Assembly (NCBI GenBank): GCA_900555225.1
Contig: USKL01000014.1
Coordinates: forward strand, 1-14,244
DNA length: 14,244 nt
Direction of reading: 5' to 3'
Source of the DNA: an uncultured Collinsella sp.
GTDB taxonomy: Bacteria > Actinomycetota > Coriobacteriia > Coriobacteriales > Coriobacteriaceae
In this document: one piece after another, positions 13,679-14,244 of the stretch
How the letters are laid out: every line of letters begins with the position of its first letter
Numbering within the stretch: position 1 is the first letter of the stretch
Notes under the pieces: generated by a model
Seen by the model: only the letters and a program-made list of their open reading frames with translations
Databases searched by the model: none
What the model was told of the DNA's origin: nothing
Made by a program: the position numbers and the translations under genes

Positions 13679-13864
13679 GGAAAGCGCAACCCAGAATTGG
13701 CGTCCAAAACGGGTCGCGCTTTCCGGTCGAGCCCTCTGGCGGAAACTGCGACCCAGAATCCACACTCAGACTGGGATCTATTTTCCCGAGGGCCTTGGTT
13801 GCGGAAACTGCAGCCTGGAATTCACGCTCAAACCGGGATTTGCTTTCCGCAAGGCCATCCCGAG
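13679..13864. repeat. Three tandem 62-bp imperfect repeats, each able to form a hairpin
   Basis: GGAAA marks units at 13679, 13741 and 13803, an exact 62-bp period. Over the first 46 positions the units agree at 28 (1 vs 2), 35 (2 vs 3) and 32 (1 vs 3) of 46. Each runs GGAAA...CCC-GAAT-loop-GGG...TTTCC and is self-complementary. Unit 1: 13679-13692 pairs with 13711-13724 at 13 of 14 positions. Unit 2: CCCAG/CTGGG inside GGAAA/TTTCC. Unit 3: TTGCGGAAA (13799-13807) with TTTCCGCAA (13844-13852), perfect. The units keep pairing while their sequences differ. No coding potential was recognised. The function is unknown; it may be a lineage-specific dispersed repeat. Confidence 0.75.
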
Positions 13865-13907
13865 GGGTTCCAGACCCAAGCCTCAGCCATCTCTACATAG
13901 ATCTCAA

Positions 13908-13983
13908 TAGATTTGCCGAGAACTCAATCAGCGCATCTACCTGCGTATTTGCGAACCTAAACTCTCGGCAATAAGAAATCTTA
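13908..13983. promoter_or_regulatory. Long-range inverted repeat upstream of dnaK
   Basis: TTGCCGAGA (13913-13921) and TCTCGGCAA (13963-13971) are perfectly complementary across a loop of about 41 nt. AGATTT before the left arm can also pair with AAATCT beyond a 6-nt bulge on the right. It sits just upstream of AT-rich sequence likely to hold the dnaK promoter. Role unknown. Confidence 0.4.
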
Positions 13984-14055
13984 TATGAATTGACTTAGAT
14001 TTTGTATATTCCGGCCCATAAGGGGATACACTACATCCTGAAAGACAAGCCGAAA

Positions 14056-14083
14056 CACCGCTCGGCAGACCGCCGAGTCGGTG
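14056..14083 (+). promoter_or_regulatory. Hairpin in the dnaK 5' leader
   Basis: CACCGCTCGGC (14056-14066) pairs with GCCGAG-T-CGGTG (14072-14083), 11 pairs with one bulged T and an AGACC loop. It lies just upstream of the AGAGAGGG ribosome site. It is GC-rich, so it does not look like a simple melting thermometer; it may stabilise the mRNA. Neither CIRCE (TTAGCACTC-N9-GAGTGCTAA) nor HAIR (CTTGAGT-N7-ACTCAAG) was found in the region. Confidence 0.45.
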
Positions 14084-14111
14084 CAAACGCACAAGAGAGA
14101 GGGAATTTCTA

Positions 14112-14244
14112 ATGGGCAAGATTCTTGGTATCGACCTTGGTACTACTAACTCCGCAATGGCCGTTCTCGAGGGCGGTTCTCCGACCATTATCGTGAACGC
14201 CGAGGGCGACCGCACCACCCCGTCCGTCGTGGGCTTCCGTGCCG
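14112..14244 (+). CDS. dnaK: Molecular chaperone DnaK (Hsp70), 5' end only
   Basis: 44 complete codons are visible before the window ends. The N-terminus [22 protein letters not shown] is the Hsp70 phosphate-1 loop of the ATPase domain, followed by the conserved [14 protein letters not shown]. DnaK is the ATP-driven cytoplasmic chaperone that works with DnaJ and GrpE. The start is ATG at 14112, with AGAGAGGG (about 14096-14103) 8 nt upstream. The promoter is uncertain: TTGACT (13990-13995), TATATT (14005-14010) and TACACT (14027-14032) occur, but no pair has good spacing. The neighbours to the right are not visible. Confidence 0.97.
   Translation, partial: MGKILGIDLGTTNSAMAVLEGGSPTIIVNAEGDRTTPSVVGFRA

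Noticed and set aside
13679..13864. Possible CRISPR array
   Set aside because: Only three units, diverged from each other and directly abutting, with no constant repeat and variable spacer pattern and no cas genes nearby.

Overview
The window looks like chromosomal DNA from a high-GC, anaerobic actinobacterium of the Coriobacteriia. Collinsella or a close relative is the best guess. The evidence is the gene content ([NiFe]-hydrogenase maturation, a small 2[4Fe-4S] ferredoxin, a de novo NAD operon with its own NiaR regulator), the strong G/C third-position bias and the protein style. This placement is inference; there is no rRNA gene to anchor it.

Region 1 (1-5700, all minus strand) is a nickel and hydrogenase-maturation block read right to left: a small His-rich protein of unknown function, nikR (nickel-responsive regulator with an unusual His/Cys-rich N-terminal extension), hypF, hypC, hypD and hypE. 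hypE is cut by the left edge. HypF and HypE make the cyanide ligands, HypC and HypD assemble the Fe(CN)2CO unit, and NikR senses nickel. A dense cluster of inverted repeats resembling REP/RAYT-type elements lies between nikR and hypF.

Region 2 (5700-7020) has trxA (minus), with a strong terminator, divergent from a plus-strand gene for a degenerate uracil-DNA-glycosylase-like protein. Their shared promoter region holds a perfect 10-bp inverted repeat placed almost symmetrically between the two -10 boxes.

Region 3 (7018-9017, minus) is a two-component system: a LytTR response regulator followed, with a 1-nt overlap, by a GHKL (AgrC/ComD-like) membrane histidine kinase.

Region 4 (9223-13229, plus) is the NAD operon nadA-nadB-nadC-niaR. 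It is preceded by a nested palindrome with four half-sites over the likely -35 box and closed by a 16-bp hairpin terminator. NiaR is a niacin-responsive repressor in characterised members, so the layout suggests an autoregulated operon that shuts off de novo quinolinate synthesis when niacin is available. NadB is notably short.

Region 5 (13230-14244) has a convergent 2[4Fe-4S] ferredoxin gene sharing the terminator. A gene-poor stretch of about 650 bp follows, with three tandem 62-bp hairpin-forming repeats and other dyads, and then the start of dnaK, cut by the right edge.
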